From Chitinophagales bacterium (GTDB taxonomy: Bacteria; Bacteroidota; Bacteroidia; Chitinophagales; UBA2359): DNA of 64,000 nt. The notes beneath the pieces are model-generated. The model worked only from the letters and a program-made list of their open reading frames with translations, was not told where the DNA came from and did not search any database. Both the position numbers and the translations under genes were made by a program. Positions 54,712 to 63,601 of this stretch are shown here, piece by piece (position 1 is the first letter of the stretch; every line of letters begins with the position of its first letter). The stretch is taken from the NCBI GenBank assembly GCA_016787295.1, contig JAEUUX010000121.1:1-64000 (forward strand), in the 5' to 3' direction.

Positions 54712-54716
54712 TTTTT

Positions 54717-55541
54717 ATGCAAAAAACAGTCCTCATAACAGGTGGCAATTCAGGTATTGGGAAGGCAACCGCCAAACAGTTAGCCCAACAATCATGGAAT
54801 GTCATCATTGCTGCCCGAAGTAGCGACAAAGCACAGCAAGCCATACACGACATCAAAAAAGATGTACCCAATGCTACCATTTCTCACCTCCAAGTAGATT
54901 TGAGCAACCTCGAATCGGTGCGACAATTGGCAGACAAGGTGAAGTCGCAGTACGCCTCGCTCGATGCCTTGATTAACAATGCAGGTGGTTTGTGGAAAGA
55001 ACGCTCCGAAACCCCCACAGGTATTGAATACAGCTTTGCCGCCAATCATTTGGGGCATTTTTTATTGACCAATTTGTTGCTCGAACCGCTTCGCAACGCC
55101 AAAGCCGCCCGAATCATCAATGTTTCGTCCGAAATACACCGTATAGCAAAGTTCGATTTAGACCAATATGTGCGTGGCAGTGCCTACAACTCTTGGAAAA
55201 ATTATGGTTTCAACAAATTGTGCAACGTATTGTTCACCTACCAATTGGCTCGCCAACTCAAAGATACTTCCATTACGGTCAATGCGCTACACCCTGGCGT
55301 TATTGCTTCCAATTTCGGGCAAGATATAGGTTGGATGCGCTTTGTATCGCCCTTGATGAAACTATTCTTAGGTTCTACTGACAAAGGCGCTCGCCCATCG
55401 GTGAGTTTAGCCACCCGCATCGACCCACCTAATAGCAGTTATTTCAAAGAGATGAAATTGGTGCAATCGTCACCAGAGTCCTATAACGAAACCCACCAAA
55501 ATAGCCTTTGGGAATATAGCGCTCAATTGTGTCAATTGTAA
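54717..55541 (+). CDS. Short-chain dehydrogenase/reductase (retinol-dehydrogenase-like)
   Basis: A 274-residue SDR. The NAD(P)-binding loop TGGNSGIG is at 8-15, NNAG follows in the second half of the Rossmann fold, NVSSEIH supplies the catalytic Ser, and YGFNK the YxxxK catalytic pair. The sequence resembles the RDH/WWOX-like group; the substrate is unknown. It follows the LON-domain gene and ends in a strong terminator. Confidence 0.88.
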   Translation: MQKTVLITGGNSGIGKATAKQLAQQSWNVIIAARSSDKAQQAIHDIKKDVPNATISHLQVDLSNLESVRQLADKVKSQYASLDALINNAGGLWKERSETPTGIEYSFAANHLGHFLLTNLLLEPLRNAKAARIINVSSEIHRIAKFDLDQYVRGSAYNSWKNYGFNKLCNVLFTYQLARQLKDTSITVNALHPGVIASNFGQDIGWMRFVSPLMKLFLGSTDKGARPSVSLATRIDPPNSSYFKEMKLVQSSPESYNETHQNSLWEYSAQLCQL

Positions 55542-55560
55542 TCCTATAAATCCCAATACC

Positions 55561-55602
55561 AAAAATACAGATAAGTTTAGTGGGCTTATCTGTATTTTTT
55601 TT
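55561..55602. terminator. Terminator after the SDR gene
   Basis: Perfect 15-bp arms AAAAATACAGATAAG and CTTATCTGTATTTTT with a 9-nt loop and a T-run. The remainder of 55603-55798 holds no gene I trust. Confidence 0.85.
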
Positions 55603-55798
55603 GTGTTTATTTATTGGCTCATTGCCATATCCTTCAAAGCCCCATTCACGCATCATGTCAGTAAGCCAACATGGGCAGTTGTTGGGTTTGAGCAAAAACG
55701 ATATGGGACGTGTCATTATTTTTTAGTTATTATCCAAAATTTGATAATTACAAAGTTATTGGTGAACTTTGCACCCTAAATTTAAAATAATACCAACA

Positions 55799-56686
55799 GT
55801 GGCAACTATAAAAGAAAGCATTGAAAGCCGTAGTTTTAAAAAACAAACAAATCATACTTTAGATATTCAGGTGGTAACTTCTGAGGAGTTGCTCAAGTTC
55901 GGTGTGGACGTATTAGCACGTCCGCACCGAACTAATTTTTACCATATTTTCTTGTTTGACAAAGCAACTGTTCACGAGGTAGATTTTGAAAAAATGGATA
56001 TTCCTGATTGTTCGCTTTTGTTTTTAGACAAAGACAAAGTGCATTGTTTTGATAAACGATTGTGTTTTGAGGGTGAGGTAATTGTATTTATGGATACCTT
56101 ATTTAGCGTCTCAGATTTTGACCAACAATTCCTACAAAATTGCACTTTGTTCAGCAAATTGTATGACACACAAGTCATTGAGCTGTCTGTCGATAAATAT
56201 CAAAATGTCAAGAATACGGCTCGGTATATTCGCCAAATCTTAAGCACATTCCAACCTCCACCCCATCAGTTATTGGTCAAAAATTTATTACAAAATCTTT
56301 TGATTTTGGCACAACAATGCGCCGAAGCACAAGGTTTTGAGTCTATAAAGTCGGGTGCCGAATTGGATTGTTTAGTATTGTTTGAATCTTTATTGGAACA
56401 GCATTTCAAACAACAGCATCAAGTCAACTTTTATGCGCACCAAATGCTTATCTCCGAAAAAAAACTGCATAAAGTTACCACACAAACATTGGGCAAATCT
56501 CCCAAACAATTAATAGACGAGCAAATAATATTGGAAGCAAAACGCCTTTTATCCTATTCCCAAGAAAGTGTTAAGACCATTGCCTACGGCTTGGGTTTTG
56601 ATGAACCCACCAATTTTATTAAATTTTTTAAGAAACATACTGCCCAAACACCCAATAATTTTAGGCAAAAACAGCAATTAGCGTAA
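55799..56686 (+). CDS. AraC-family transcriptional regulator
   Basis: A 295-residue regulator with an N-terminal sensing domain (about 1-180) and a C-terminal double helix-turn-helix that shows SVKTIAYGLGFDEPTNFIKF and FFKKHTAQTPNNFRQ, the AraC signature. No ATG exists near the start; I prefer the GTG at 55799 because GAACTTTG (55764-55771) looks like a -7 box, while the TTG at 55769 would lie inside it. It heads a plus-strand block of redox and methylation genes and may control it (inference). Confidence 0.8.
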   Translation: MATIKESIESRSFKKQTNHTLDIQVVTSEELLKFGVDVLARPHRTNFYHIFLFDKATVHEVDFEKMDIPDCSLLFLDKDKVHCFDKRLCFEGEVIVFMDTLFSVSDFDQQFLQNCTLFSKLYDTQVIELSVDKYQNVKNTARYIRQILSTFQPPPHQLLVKNLLQNLLILAQQCAEAQGFESIKSGAELDCLVLFESLLEQHFKQQHQVNFYAHQMLISEKKLHKVTTQTLGKSPKQLIDEQIILEAKRLLSYSQESVKTIAYGLGFDEPTNFIKFFKKHTAQTPNNFRQKQQLA

Positions 56687-56737
56687 AAGTATCATTCAAA
56701 GGGAATTTTTCACCTTTTCCACGCACCATAATCACCC

Positions 56738-56745
56738 TACCTTTG
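56738..56745 (+). promoter_or_regulatory. -7 box for the SnoaL-O-methyltransferase pair
   Basis: TACCTTTG, 32 bp ahead of the start codon at 56778, separate from the AraC gene. Confidence 0.6.
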
Positions 56746-56777
56746 CACTATAATTCGTAACTAAAAAAAGTGCTAAA

Positions 56778-57188
56778 ATGAGTAGTTTAAAATCAGTAGT
56801 AGAAGTCTTCTACCAAAAATGTTTGACCGTCAATACAACAACAAACCCGACCGAAGTGTTGGAAAATCTTTTGGCGGACGATTTTTTATCCAAAAACGCA
56901 GCGGGAGAAAAACCAAAAAAATCTCTGATTGGACAAATCGGAATGTTCTGGAAAATTATGCCCGATATGAAATGGGAAATCCAAGAAACCATCGAGCAAG
57001 GCAACCAAATTGTAGTCCGTTCTTTATTTAGTGCTTCGCCACGCGGCAATTTCAAAGGTGTAGAATGTGATGGCACAAAATCTTTCAAAACAATGGCAAT
57101 AGACATTCACACCATCGAAAACGGACAAATCAAACAAGTATATCATTGCGAAGAATGGGAAACAGCTATTGAACAATTGAAAAAATAA
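56778..57188 (+). CDS. SnoaL-like / ester-cyclase-like protein
   Basis: A 136-residue NTF2-fold protein of the SnoaL-like group, with LADDFLSKNAAGEK, MFWKIMPDMKWEI and GVECDGTKSFKTMAIDI. Enzymes of this fold cyclise polyketides or isomerise and hydrolyse small molecules; many are merely binding proteins. The substrate is unknown. It precedes the O-methyltransferase gene by 4 bp and shares its promoter. Confidence 0.75.
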   Translation: MSSLKSVVEVFYQKCLTVNTTTNPTEVLENLLADDFLSKNAAGEKPKKSLIGQIGMFWKIMPDMKWEIQETIEQGNQIVVRSLFSASPRGNFKGVECDGTKSFKTMAIDIHTIENGQIKQVYHCEEWETAIEQLKK

Positions 57189-57192
57189 TGTA

Positions 57193-57828
57193 ATGAACAC
57201 CAAAATTCAAAACACCCTAAATCGCCTTCACAACGAGGCAAACAAAAATCTACCTGCCATGTTTTGGGGATTGTCAAAGGCAATTTTTCGCCCTTTGAAA
57301 CCCGAAGACATGAAAGACGCATACATTGCAGTTAGCCGCGAACAAGGCGAATTGTTATATAAAACCATCGTGGAAAAAGGATACAAAAACATTGTCGAAT
57401 ACGGCACTTCTTTTGGCATTTCCACCATCTATTTGGCGGCGGCGGCAAAAGAGGTAGGCGGCAAAGTAATTACCACCGAACTATTGCCCGAAAAAGCAGA
57501 AAAAGCAAGACAAAATTTCATAGAAGCAGGACTTGAGGAGTTTATCGACATAAAGATAGGTGATGTGATGCAAACCCTCAAAAACTATCCCAACTCTATT
57601 GAGTTCTTGCTATTAGATGGTTGGAAAGAGCAGTATTTGCCTTTAACCAAAATGCTTGAACCAAATTTTGTGAAAAATACACTAATCGTAGCAGACAATT
57701 TGGGTATGGCAGGAGTAAAAATCTATTTGGAGTATGTCAGAAATTCTCCGAAATATCACTCCCAAACGATTGGCACAAATAAGGGCGGAACTGAATTTAC
57801 GTATTTTATTAACCCAAATCGCGATTAG
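57193..57828 (+). CDS. SAM-dependent O-methyltransferase (class I)
   Basis: A 211-residue methyltransferase of the caffeoyl-CoA/O-methyltransferase type. The SAM loop reads EYGTSFGISTIYLAAAA and ITTELLPEKAEKARQNF; LLLDGWKEQYLP contains the metal- and acceptor-side Asp. Such enzymes methylate catechol-like hydroxyls. It is co-transcribed with the SnoaL-like gene. A decayed Rep-A copy starts 14 bp after its stop. Confidence 0.85.
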   Translation: MNTKIQNTLNRLHNEANKNLPAMFWGLSKAIFRPLKPEDMKDAYIAVSREQGELLYKTIVEKGYKNIVEYGTSFGISTIYLAAAAKEVGGKVITTELLPEKAEKARQNFIEAGLEEFIDIKIGDVMQTLKNYPNSIEFLLLDGWKEQYLPLTKMLEPNFVKNTLIVADNLGMAGVKIYLEYVRNSPKYHSQTIGTNKGGTEFTYFINPNRD

Positions 57829-57841
57829 GTGGAACAATCAC

Positions 57842-58032
57842 TTGCCCGAAATAGTGCTGCGGTCGGTCGTTGAGGCATCGGAATGGCGAATAAACCAGCA
57901 AAGAACGATAGAACGCCTCAACGATTGCCCACATTTTGTGATAGCTAATTCCGAAAAACAGAAAGGTATGTACATTTTTGTTTGCTACCACAAACTTAAG
58001 CAAAGACCACACCTTTGGAGGAAAATCTGCAA
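57842..58032 (+). mobile_element. Rep-A remnant
   Basis: A diverged internal part of Rep-A (CCGAAATAGTGCTGCGGTCG, CGTTGAGGC, CGCCTCAACGATTGCC, TAAGCAAAGACCACA) without its ends. The interval 58033-58129 holds nothing I recognise. Confidence 0.7.
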
Positions 58033-58129
58033 CATGAGTAAATAGATAATTTGGCATTTTTAGTAAAGACGCTTTTCTAAACCAAAGCAAACTTACCAAA
58101 AAGGTATTACTTTCGTTTCGGGTAGTATA

Positions 58130-58160
58130 TTGCATTTACAAAGCAAGCATTTTACCTTTG
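58130..58160 (+). promoter_or_regulatory. Promoter of a small secreted-protein pseudogene
   Basis: TTG at 58130-58132 and TACCTTTG at 58153-58160, spaced 20 bp, 26 bp ahead of an ATG. Confidence 0.55.
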
Positions 58161-58186
58161 CACCGAAATTAATCAAAACAAAAAAA

Positions 58187-58309
58187 ATGAACAAATTAGT
58201 TTTATTATTCGTATTGACTTTATCAACAATAATGGTTTCGGCATAAGTCGGCAAAAAAGCTAAAAATGCAGTAATAGTACCTGCAAAGTTAAACATTGTT
58301 AAGGTTTAA
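58187..58309 (+). pseudogene. Small secreted protein gene with an in-frame stop
   Basis: An ATG opens MNKLVLLFVLTLSTIMVSA, a clear signal peptide, but a TAA stop (58244-58246) follows directly. The next codons, in the same frame, continue VGKKAKNAVIVPAKLNIVKV to a second stop. If the TAA is read as CAA (one change), the product would be a 40-residue protein with a perfect SA-Q cleavage site. An AAAGTTAAAC...GTTTAACTTT inverted repeat (58285-58313) overlaps the end. The interval 58314-58505 is otherwise empty. Most likely a recently inactivated gene. Confidence 0.5.
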
Positions 58310-58505
58310 CTTTAAACTTTGTTTTGTGGGTTTGTGGTACAATTTTGCCATCCTATTAAGATTTAAAAATAACATAAGCTATTGTTTTTTTGTTCGTTAT
58401 CGCCAAAATCATAGAAGAATCGTTATTTTTTACAGCAAAAACAGCTTTCTTCCGACAAAATAAATAAGATAGAACAAATAGTAGCTATTCTAAAATTAAA
58501 TTAAC

Positions 58506-59375
58506 ATGATAAAGAACATCACAGTTATTGGTGCAACAGGCATGATTGGCATACCTGTAACCAAGGAATTAGTTAAAGCGGGTTTTGCCGTTACTGCCTT
58601 GGTCAGAAATCCCGAAAAAGCAAAAAGTATATTCCCTGTTGGCGTAACTTTTGTCAAAGGAGACTTGGACAACAAAACTTCTATTGCAGAAGCCCTCAAA
58701 AACGCCGATGGTTTATATATCAACATCTCCACACGAGCCGAGGACAAGGAAAACCAATTTAATCCCGAAATGCAAGGTTTGGACAATATCGTAGAAATGG
58801 CAAAACAAGCCCCCAAACTCCAACAAATTGCCCTTTTGTCTTCTTTTTTGGCGCGAAACTATCAAGGCAACTGGTGGGTTTTTGCCGCTAAAAAGTCGAG
58901 CATTGAACGAATAAAGAAATCGGGTATTCCATATACCATTTTCTATCCCTCCAACTTTATGGAAAACTTTACTTCCGAGGGAATGCGAAGAGGAAACAAA
59001 ATCAATTTCATCAAAGCATCGGTCAATAACAAAGCATGGTGGATTGCAGGAGAAGATTTTGGGCGAAACGTTGCCAATGCTTTCAAAACCGACAAAGCCC
59101 TCAACCAAGAATATCCCATACAAGGACAAGAGTCTTTGACAATGCAAGAAGCAGCCCAAAAGTTCGCTAACGGATATACGAAACAACAACTTTCGGTGGG
59201 GGCATTTCCGTTGGGCATGATGAAATTCATGGGTATTTTTATGCCTTCAATGAAATTTGTATCCAATTTGATGAACGTCATGTTGTTTAATGTAGAAACC
59301 TTTGAGGCACAAAAGGCTTGGGACGAATTGGGCAAACCACAACTTACCATTGAAAAATTTGCACAACAAGCATGA
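58506..59375 (+). CDS. NmrA-like NAD(P)H-binding protein
   Basis: A 289-residue atypical SDR of the NmrA/QOR2 type. The nucleotide loop GATGMIG is at 9-15 (GxxGxxG), and VRNPEKAK follows the second strand. There is no YxxxK pair; such proteins act as redox sensors or NADPH-dependent reductases. Its stop overlaps the next start (ATGA at 59372), so it is translated together with the downstream SDR. Confidence 0.85.
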   Translation: MIKNITVIGATGMIGIPVTKELVKAGFAVTALVRNPEKAKSIFPVGVTFVKGDLDNKTSIAEALKNADGLYINISTRAEDKENQFNPEMQGLDNIVEMAKQAPKLQQIALLSSFLARNYQGNWWVFAAKKSSIERIKKSGIPYTIFYPSNFMENFTSEGMRRGNKINFIKASVNNKAWWIAGEDFGRNVANAFKTDKALNQEYPIQGQESLTMQEAAQKFANGYTKQQLSVGAFPLGMMKFMGIFMPSMKFVSNLMNVMLFNVETFEAQKAWDELGKPQLTIEKFAQQA

Positions 59376-60244
59376 AGGAAATGACTTCTCAAATTGTACT
59401 TATAACAGGCGCAACAAGCGGCATTGGCAAACAAACCGCACAAGCCTTGGCACAACAAGGAGCCACCGTCATCATTACAGGACGCAATAAAGCAACTGCC
59501 GAACAAGCCGTGCAAGAAATTAGACAACAAGCCAATAGCTCGACCATTCAATATCTGCTTGCCGACCTTGCCACACAAACAGGCGTGCGCCAATTAGCCA
59601 ACGACTTCCAAAAACAATACAAGCATTTAGATGTGTTGATAAACAATGCTGGATCTGCCGCTAATACCTACCAAAAAACTCCCGACGGTATCGAAACCAA
59701 TTTTGCAGTCAACGTCATAACGCCTTATCTGCTCACAACTTTGCTTGTGGAGCATCTAAAAAAAGCCCCACAAGCCAGAGTAATCACTTTGATGGGCGGC
59801 AACCTACCCAAAAGCGTCGATTTGCAAAACCTACAAAGCGAAAAAGGGTTTGATGGACTAAACACCTATTCCAATACCAAAATAGCGATGATGTGTGTCA
59901 TGTATGAATATGCCCAACAGCTCAAAGACACCAATATTACCTGCAATATCTGCTATCCGGGACAAGCTGCAACAGAGATGACCCAAAACGTTACGGCAGA
60001 TATGTTTCCTTGGCTGCTGCGTCCCTTTTTTCCTGTGTTTAAACTACTGACGCGTCCTGATGGAGGCAAATCGGCAAAAAAAGCCGCTCGTTCGTCCATA
60101 TTTTTGGCAAGTGCAGCCGAAGTAAGCGGCAAAACGGGTTTGTATGTAAACAAAAACGTGCAAATCGTTCCCCTACCCAACTTTGTCCTCATTGCCAACA
60201 ACCGCAAAAAGGTTTGGGAAACGGTGCAAACTGCATTAAAGTGA
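59372..60244 (+). CDS. Short-chain dehydrogenase/reductase, unusual Ser position
   Basis: A 290-residue SDR with the cofactor loop TGATSGIG (12-19), NNAG, and YSNTK as the YxxxK catalytic pair. At the position where the catalytic Ser usually follows the fifth strand, the sequence reads ARVITLMGGN rather than RIVNVSS, so the normal Ser appears to be absent. It may still be active with a shifted residue, or it may act differently. The gene overlaps the NmrA-like gene by 4 bp and is closed by a terminator. Confidence 0.85.
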   Translation: MKEMTSQIVLITGATSGIGKQTAQALAQQGATVIITGRNKATAEQAVQEIRQQANSSTIQYLLADLATQTGVRQLANDFQKQYKHLDVLINNAGSAANTYQKTPDGIETNFAVNVITPYLLTTLLVEHLKKAPQARVITLMGGNLPKSVDLQNLQSEKGFDGLNTYSNTKIAMMCVMYEYAQQLKDTNITCNICYPGQAATEMTQNVTADMFPWLLRPFFPVFKLLTRPDGGKSAKKAARSSIFLASAAEVSGKTGLYVNKNVQIVPLPNFVLIANNRKKVWETVQTALK

Positions 60245-60273
60245 GACCAACTGTTGTTTATCGTTCTATAACA

Positions 60274-60313
60274 AAAAAACGCTTAGTAGCTTCTTAGCTA
60301 CCAAGCGTTTTTT
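60274..60313 (+). terminator. Terminator after the SDR operon
   Basis: Arms AAAAAACGCTTAGTAGC and GCTACCAAGCGTTTTTT with one mismatch and a 6-nt loop, followed by T. Confidence 0.8.
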
Positions 60314-60471
60314 AATAGCCATAAACACCCGTATCGTTCATAAAAGTATCCACATAATCGACAATTTGCTGAATAAGGCGCTCGTGCAAAAGTATAAAAT
60401 TTATGGATAAACGCCAAGTAGTAGTTCCATGCAACTATATCAAGCATCTTTCGTTCTTGATAAAGCAACAT
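60312..60471 (-). pseudogene. Small frameshifted reading frame, possible gene remnant
   Basis: On the minus strand, MLLYQERKMLDIVAWNYYLA runs in one frame and LLHERLIQQIVDYVDTFMND... continues to a TAA in another. Removing one T from a TTTT run joins them into a plausible ~52-residue helical segment ending GVYGY. The join is a guess: it could be decay, sequencing error or chance. The gap 60472-60563 shows nothing else. Confidence 0.3.
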
Positions 60472-60563
60472 TTGGGTATCCAGTGTAAATAGGAAAAGCC
60501 TCTTGTTTTTTATTGTGCTGTTATCTTGCCGCTATAGGCTTATCTATTTTGCTTATAGTGATG

Positions 60564-61112
60564 CTACAATAGTATAAGCATCACTCCACTTAATAGTGAT
60601 GCTATAGTAAACAATAACATAAGCACCGCTCCACTTAACCAAACCAGCATAAGAAATCCGTGTTTATATAGCCAAGATTTAGCAGCTACTTCTTTCATTA
60701 CTTCGTTTTTATAGCGAAGTTCTTGGTTGACAGGATTGTATAAATAGGTAATAGACTGCGGATCGGTAACATGTTTTAGGTAAAAATTTACCACTCGCTC
60801 TTTCCCTTCAATAACAAGTGATACATCGCCAATAGCATATTTATAGGTGGCAAAAGCAGGTTCCGACCCATGATCCCAACCTGCTTCTTCTTCATTTTTG
60901 CCATTTGAATAGTTCAATACTTTTCCAACTACTTCATAGCTTTGATGTAGAAAAGTAGTGGCGTGTTTTTTTTGTTGATAATCTTTGTATGCTTCTTTAC
61001 ATACTTGATACAAACCAAAAATAAATACAGCGAAAAACAGGAAAAAACTTAATGCTATCATTGGAATAAATTTAGCTAACTTTTTAGTTTGGTGTTGTAT
61101 GCTTATCAACAC
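60564..61112 (-). CDS. DUF3592-like membrane protein
   Basis: A 182-residue protein with transmembrane helices at about 17-40 and 155-182 and a beta-rich loop between them (YEVVGKVLNYSNGKNEEE, then YKYAIGDVSLVIEGKERVVN and ITYLYNPVNQELRYKNE). The layout matches DUF3592 proteins, whose function is unknown. It stands alone on the minus strand. Confidence 0.6.
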   Translation of the reverse strand: MLISIQHQTKKLAKFIPMIALSFFLFFAVFIFGLYQVCKEAYKDYQQKKHATTFLHQSYEVVGKVLNYSNGKNEEEAGWDHGSEPAFATYKYAIGDVSLVIEGKERVVNFYLKHVTDPQSITYLYNPVNQELRYKNEVMKEVAAKSWLYKHGFLMLVWLSGAVLMLLFTIASLLSGVMLILL

Positions 61113-61320
61113 TTTTGAGACTTGTTAGGAGTTATAAAACTCACCATTTTTTGCCCACGCCGCCCGCTTGCGAACGCTGCAATAAGGCATTCATAGACAA
61201 TTCTCAAACCAATCAATTTGGCATTGGTCAAATCAAAGTCAATTTGGTAGTGTTTTATTTTAACTATTTTGTCGGAAAAAAGCTGTTTTTGCCGTAAAAA
61301 AATAACGATATTTTTGTTCG

Positions 61321-61436
61321 AATGGCGAAGCGCGTTAGGGATGCGGAGGGTGGCGTTAGCCAGTGCGGAGAGCAACGCAGCACCGTAGCAAAGCGAAGCC
61401 CATAGCAGCCCGACCCGCAGGGAAACGCCCAAATAA
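61321..61436 (-). repeat. Rep-C, copy 2 (inverted)
   Basis: About 116 bp matching the repeats at 5332 and 63639, in opposite orientation, starting TGGCGAAGCGCGTTAGGG and ending GGGAAACGCCCAAATAA. The flanking interval 61113-61320 shows a minus-strand frame (ending in GRRGQKMVSFITPNKSQKC) that I do not trust as a gene. Confidence 0.85.
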
Positions 61437-61496
61437 ATCAATGCTTTGTGCTTGGCAATTTGTGCAAATTAGGTGCATTTTTGTGGATAAAAAATG

Positions 61497-61530
61497 AACG
61501 ACTATAGAACGTTACTGTTCTATAGTCGTT
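61497..61530. repeat. Perfect inverted repeat, possible operator or terminator
   Basis: Perfect 14-bp arms AACGACTATAGAAC and GTTCTATAGTCGTT with a 6-nt loop. No T-run follows, so an operator or a weak terminator are both possible. It lies 130-160 bp ahead of the lipoprotein gene at 61658. Confidence 0.6.
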
Positions 61531-61613
61531 GTCCTGTTTACTTGTTATTGCTAAACCTTTTTGCTTCCGAAAGAAATAATTTTGCTACTGTAGGTCATAT
61601 CCCCAAAAAACAC

Positions 61614-61621
61614 TACCTTTG
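61614..61621 (+). promoter_or_regulatory. -7 box for the 61658 lipoprotein gene
   Basis: TACCTTTG, 36 bp ahead of the start codon. Confidence 0.6.
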
Positions 61622-61657
61622 CCTATCGTTTGACAACAACAATAACCGTTTGACCTT

Positions 61658-62521
61658 ATGAAACAAATACAGCTATTGTTACTATTGGGATGTATAATGA
61701 TTGGTTCCTGTTCTCCCAAAACATCAGCCATCGACAGCTCCAAAAATATAGAAAACAAGAGGTATCAAGCGGAAGAAGGAAAGCCTATAGACAACGAATA
61801 CACCCAAATTGTATTGCCCTTTTGCGACGAAATAGGAAAACATAAATTTACGGACAAAAATACCTATTATTTCGACTTAAGTGTCCATCATGGTATGGAA
61901 TGTTTTGTATTTGCTTCTGAATTAGTTTGTGGAGATCCCAGCGGTTCTTGTGGATTAACTATCCGAATTTTTCAAAAAATAAACAATCAATACCAAATCG
62001 TTTATGAAACGTGCGGATTAGGTATAAACCGTTCCATAGAATCTAATTTTGGGTACTATTCGTTTAGCTATAATGACAGGCATGGGAGAAGGTATAAGGC
62101 TTTGTTCAACGGAAAAACATTTGACGATTTACCGCTGTTGGTGAATAATTTGGATTATGATAAAATAAAAATAATAGCGGAATTGACCGATAGAAATATC
62201 AGCAGTTTCATTGTTGATGACCCAACCTCAGCCGACAATAGTAATTATCGCGTTAACATCGAGAAAATAAAAATAGGAAGAAAGAGCTATGGACAATTAT
62301 TTGTAGTGAAAACACCACTTCTTCTGTATTTCTTATTTCATGAAGATCGTTTAGTATTTTGGGCAAGTGATATTCTTTCTTTAGAACTACTTCACAACGA
62401 CACGCAAGAGTTTTACGACATTAGAACATATAGTTTGGAAGACTATAAGATGATGGGAGACACTTCTTACTTAGTTCCAAAAGTTTATAAATATGCCACA
62501 ACTTCCGAAAAGTATGAGTAG
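61658..62521 (+). CDS. Lipoprotein of unknown function
   Basis: A 287-residue protein with an SPII signal (MKQIQLLLLLGCIMIGSC; Cys18). The mature part has Cys pairs (SELVCGDPSGSCGLTIRIF), a FDDLPLLVNNLDYDKIKI segment and a C-terminal beta-rich half. I recognise no family. It has its own promoter and is 183 bp upstream of recO. Confidence 0.65.
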   Translation: MKQIQLLLLLGCIMIGSCSPKTSAIDSSKNIENKRYQAEEGKPIDNEYTQIVLPFCDEIGKHKFTDKNTYYFDLSVHHGMECFVFASELVCGDPSGSCGLTIRIFQKINNQYQIVYETCGLGINRSIESNFGYYSFSYNDRHGRRYKALFNGKTFDDLPLLVNNLDYDKIKIIAELTDRNISSFIVDDPTSADNSNYRVNIEKIKIGRKSYGQLFVVKTPLLLYFLFHEDRLVFWASDILSLELLHNDTQEFYDIRTYSLEDYKMMGDTSYLVPKVYKYATTSEKYE

Positions 62522-62704
62522 CGTAACCAATAAAATCAGTTATCTCCCAAACAGACTTCCTCTTGTTGTTTTGAGCTAAAGACATTCATTACAAAGAACA
62601 TTTGTGGTAATGTGGTTCGATATTAACACACCATTGCTGTCCTTCCCCCCAAAAAAACACCAATCCACACCTTCCTATCCCCAAATCCACTCCAAAAAAT
62701 AAAA

Positions 62705-63433
62705 ATGTTACAAAACACACAAGGCATTGTCCTAAAAACGGTCAAATACTCCGAGACGAGCCTTATTGCTAAGGTCTATACCGAACAATTTGGCATACAG
62801 TCCTACATGGTCAATAGCGTCAGGAGCATTAACGCTCGCCAAAAAGCAGCACATTGGCAGTCGCTTAGTTTGCTCGATATGGTGGTTTATCATCGCCAAA
62901 GCAAAAACATCCAACACATCAAAGAAGTGAAATTGGCGTTTTTGTTTACCCAACTGCCTTTTGATGCCCACAAACGCAGTATCGCTTTGTTCCTTGCCGA
63001 AATCCTTTACAAAACGCTACAAGAAGAAACACCCAATGCCACACAATTTGGGTTTTTGTGGGAACTGATACGTTATATAGACACCACACCTGATAGTGTG
63101 AGCAATATAAGCATTGCATTTTTGTTGCAGTGGACAAGCTATATCGGTTTTTTTCCGCAAGACAATTTTTTCTATACCGACCGAGCTATTTTTGACCTGC
63201 AAGAAGGTGTTTTCACGCACCGCATACCCGCACACAACCTGTATTTGGAACTGCCTTTGTCTGATTTATTGCACCAATTCATCAATACATCTATCACACA
63301 ATCCCACAGCATTCACCTCAACCGAAACCAACGCCAACTATTGCTACATGCGCTTTTGAAATACTACGAATTGCACATAGAAAATTTTGGAGAGTCGCGC
63401 TCTTTGCCTATTTTAGAAAGTCTGTTTGAGTAA
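62705..63433 (+). CDS. recO: RecO, DNA repair/recombination protein
   Basis: RecO loads RecA on gapped DNA together with RecR. The 242-residue protein begins QGIVLKTVKYSETSLIAKVY, the N-terminal OB-fold of RecO, followed by VNSVRSINARQKAAHWQSLS and a helical C-terminal domain with LFLAEILYKTLQEE. It lacks the zinc-finger cysteines of some RecO proteins, as is common in Bacteroidota. It is a single gene followed by repeat DNA. Confidence 0.9.
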   Translation: MLQNTQGIVLKTVKYSETSLIAKVYTEQFGIQSYMVNSVRSINARQKAAHWQSLSLLDMVVYHRQSKNIQHIKEVKLAFLFTQLPFDAHKRSIALFLAEILYKTLQEETPNATQFGFLWELIRYIDTTPDSVSNISIAFLLQWTSYIGFFPQDNFFYTDRAIFDLQEGVFTHRIPAHNLYLELPLSDLLHQFINTSITQSHSIHLNRNQRQLLLHALLKYYELHIENFGESRSLPILESLFE

Positions 63434-63601
63434 AAAAAGTGCTGTTGTGTCTGTTTTACCTATTTTCGCCCTATCAAAAAAACTACTTTGATGGTTGACA
63501 TACCAAAATCATGAATAAACCAACAAAAAGCGACTTTGCTACCATAATTGTATAGTTTTTGCGCTAATTAGCAGACAAAGTAAGTGTAATTTGCTTGCTA
63601 C

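Noticed and set aside
55444-55716. 90-residue minus-strand reading frame
   Set aside because: It reads through a clear terminator hairpin and into the SDR gene; no family match is apparent.
61106-61441. 111-residue minus-strand reading frame
   Set aside because: Most of its start half is a Rep-C repeat; the remainder has no recognisable domain.
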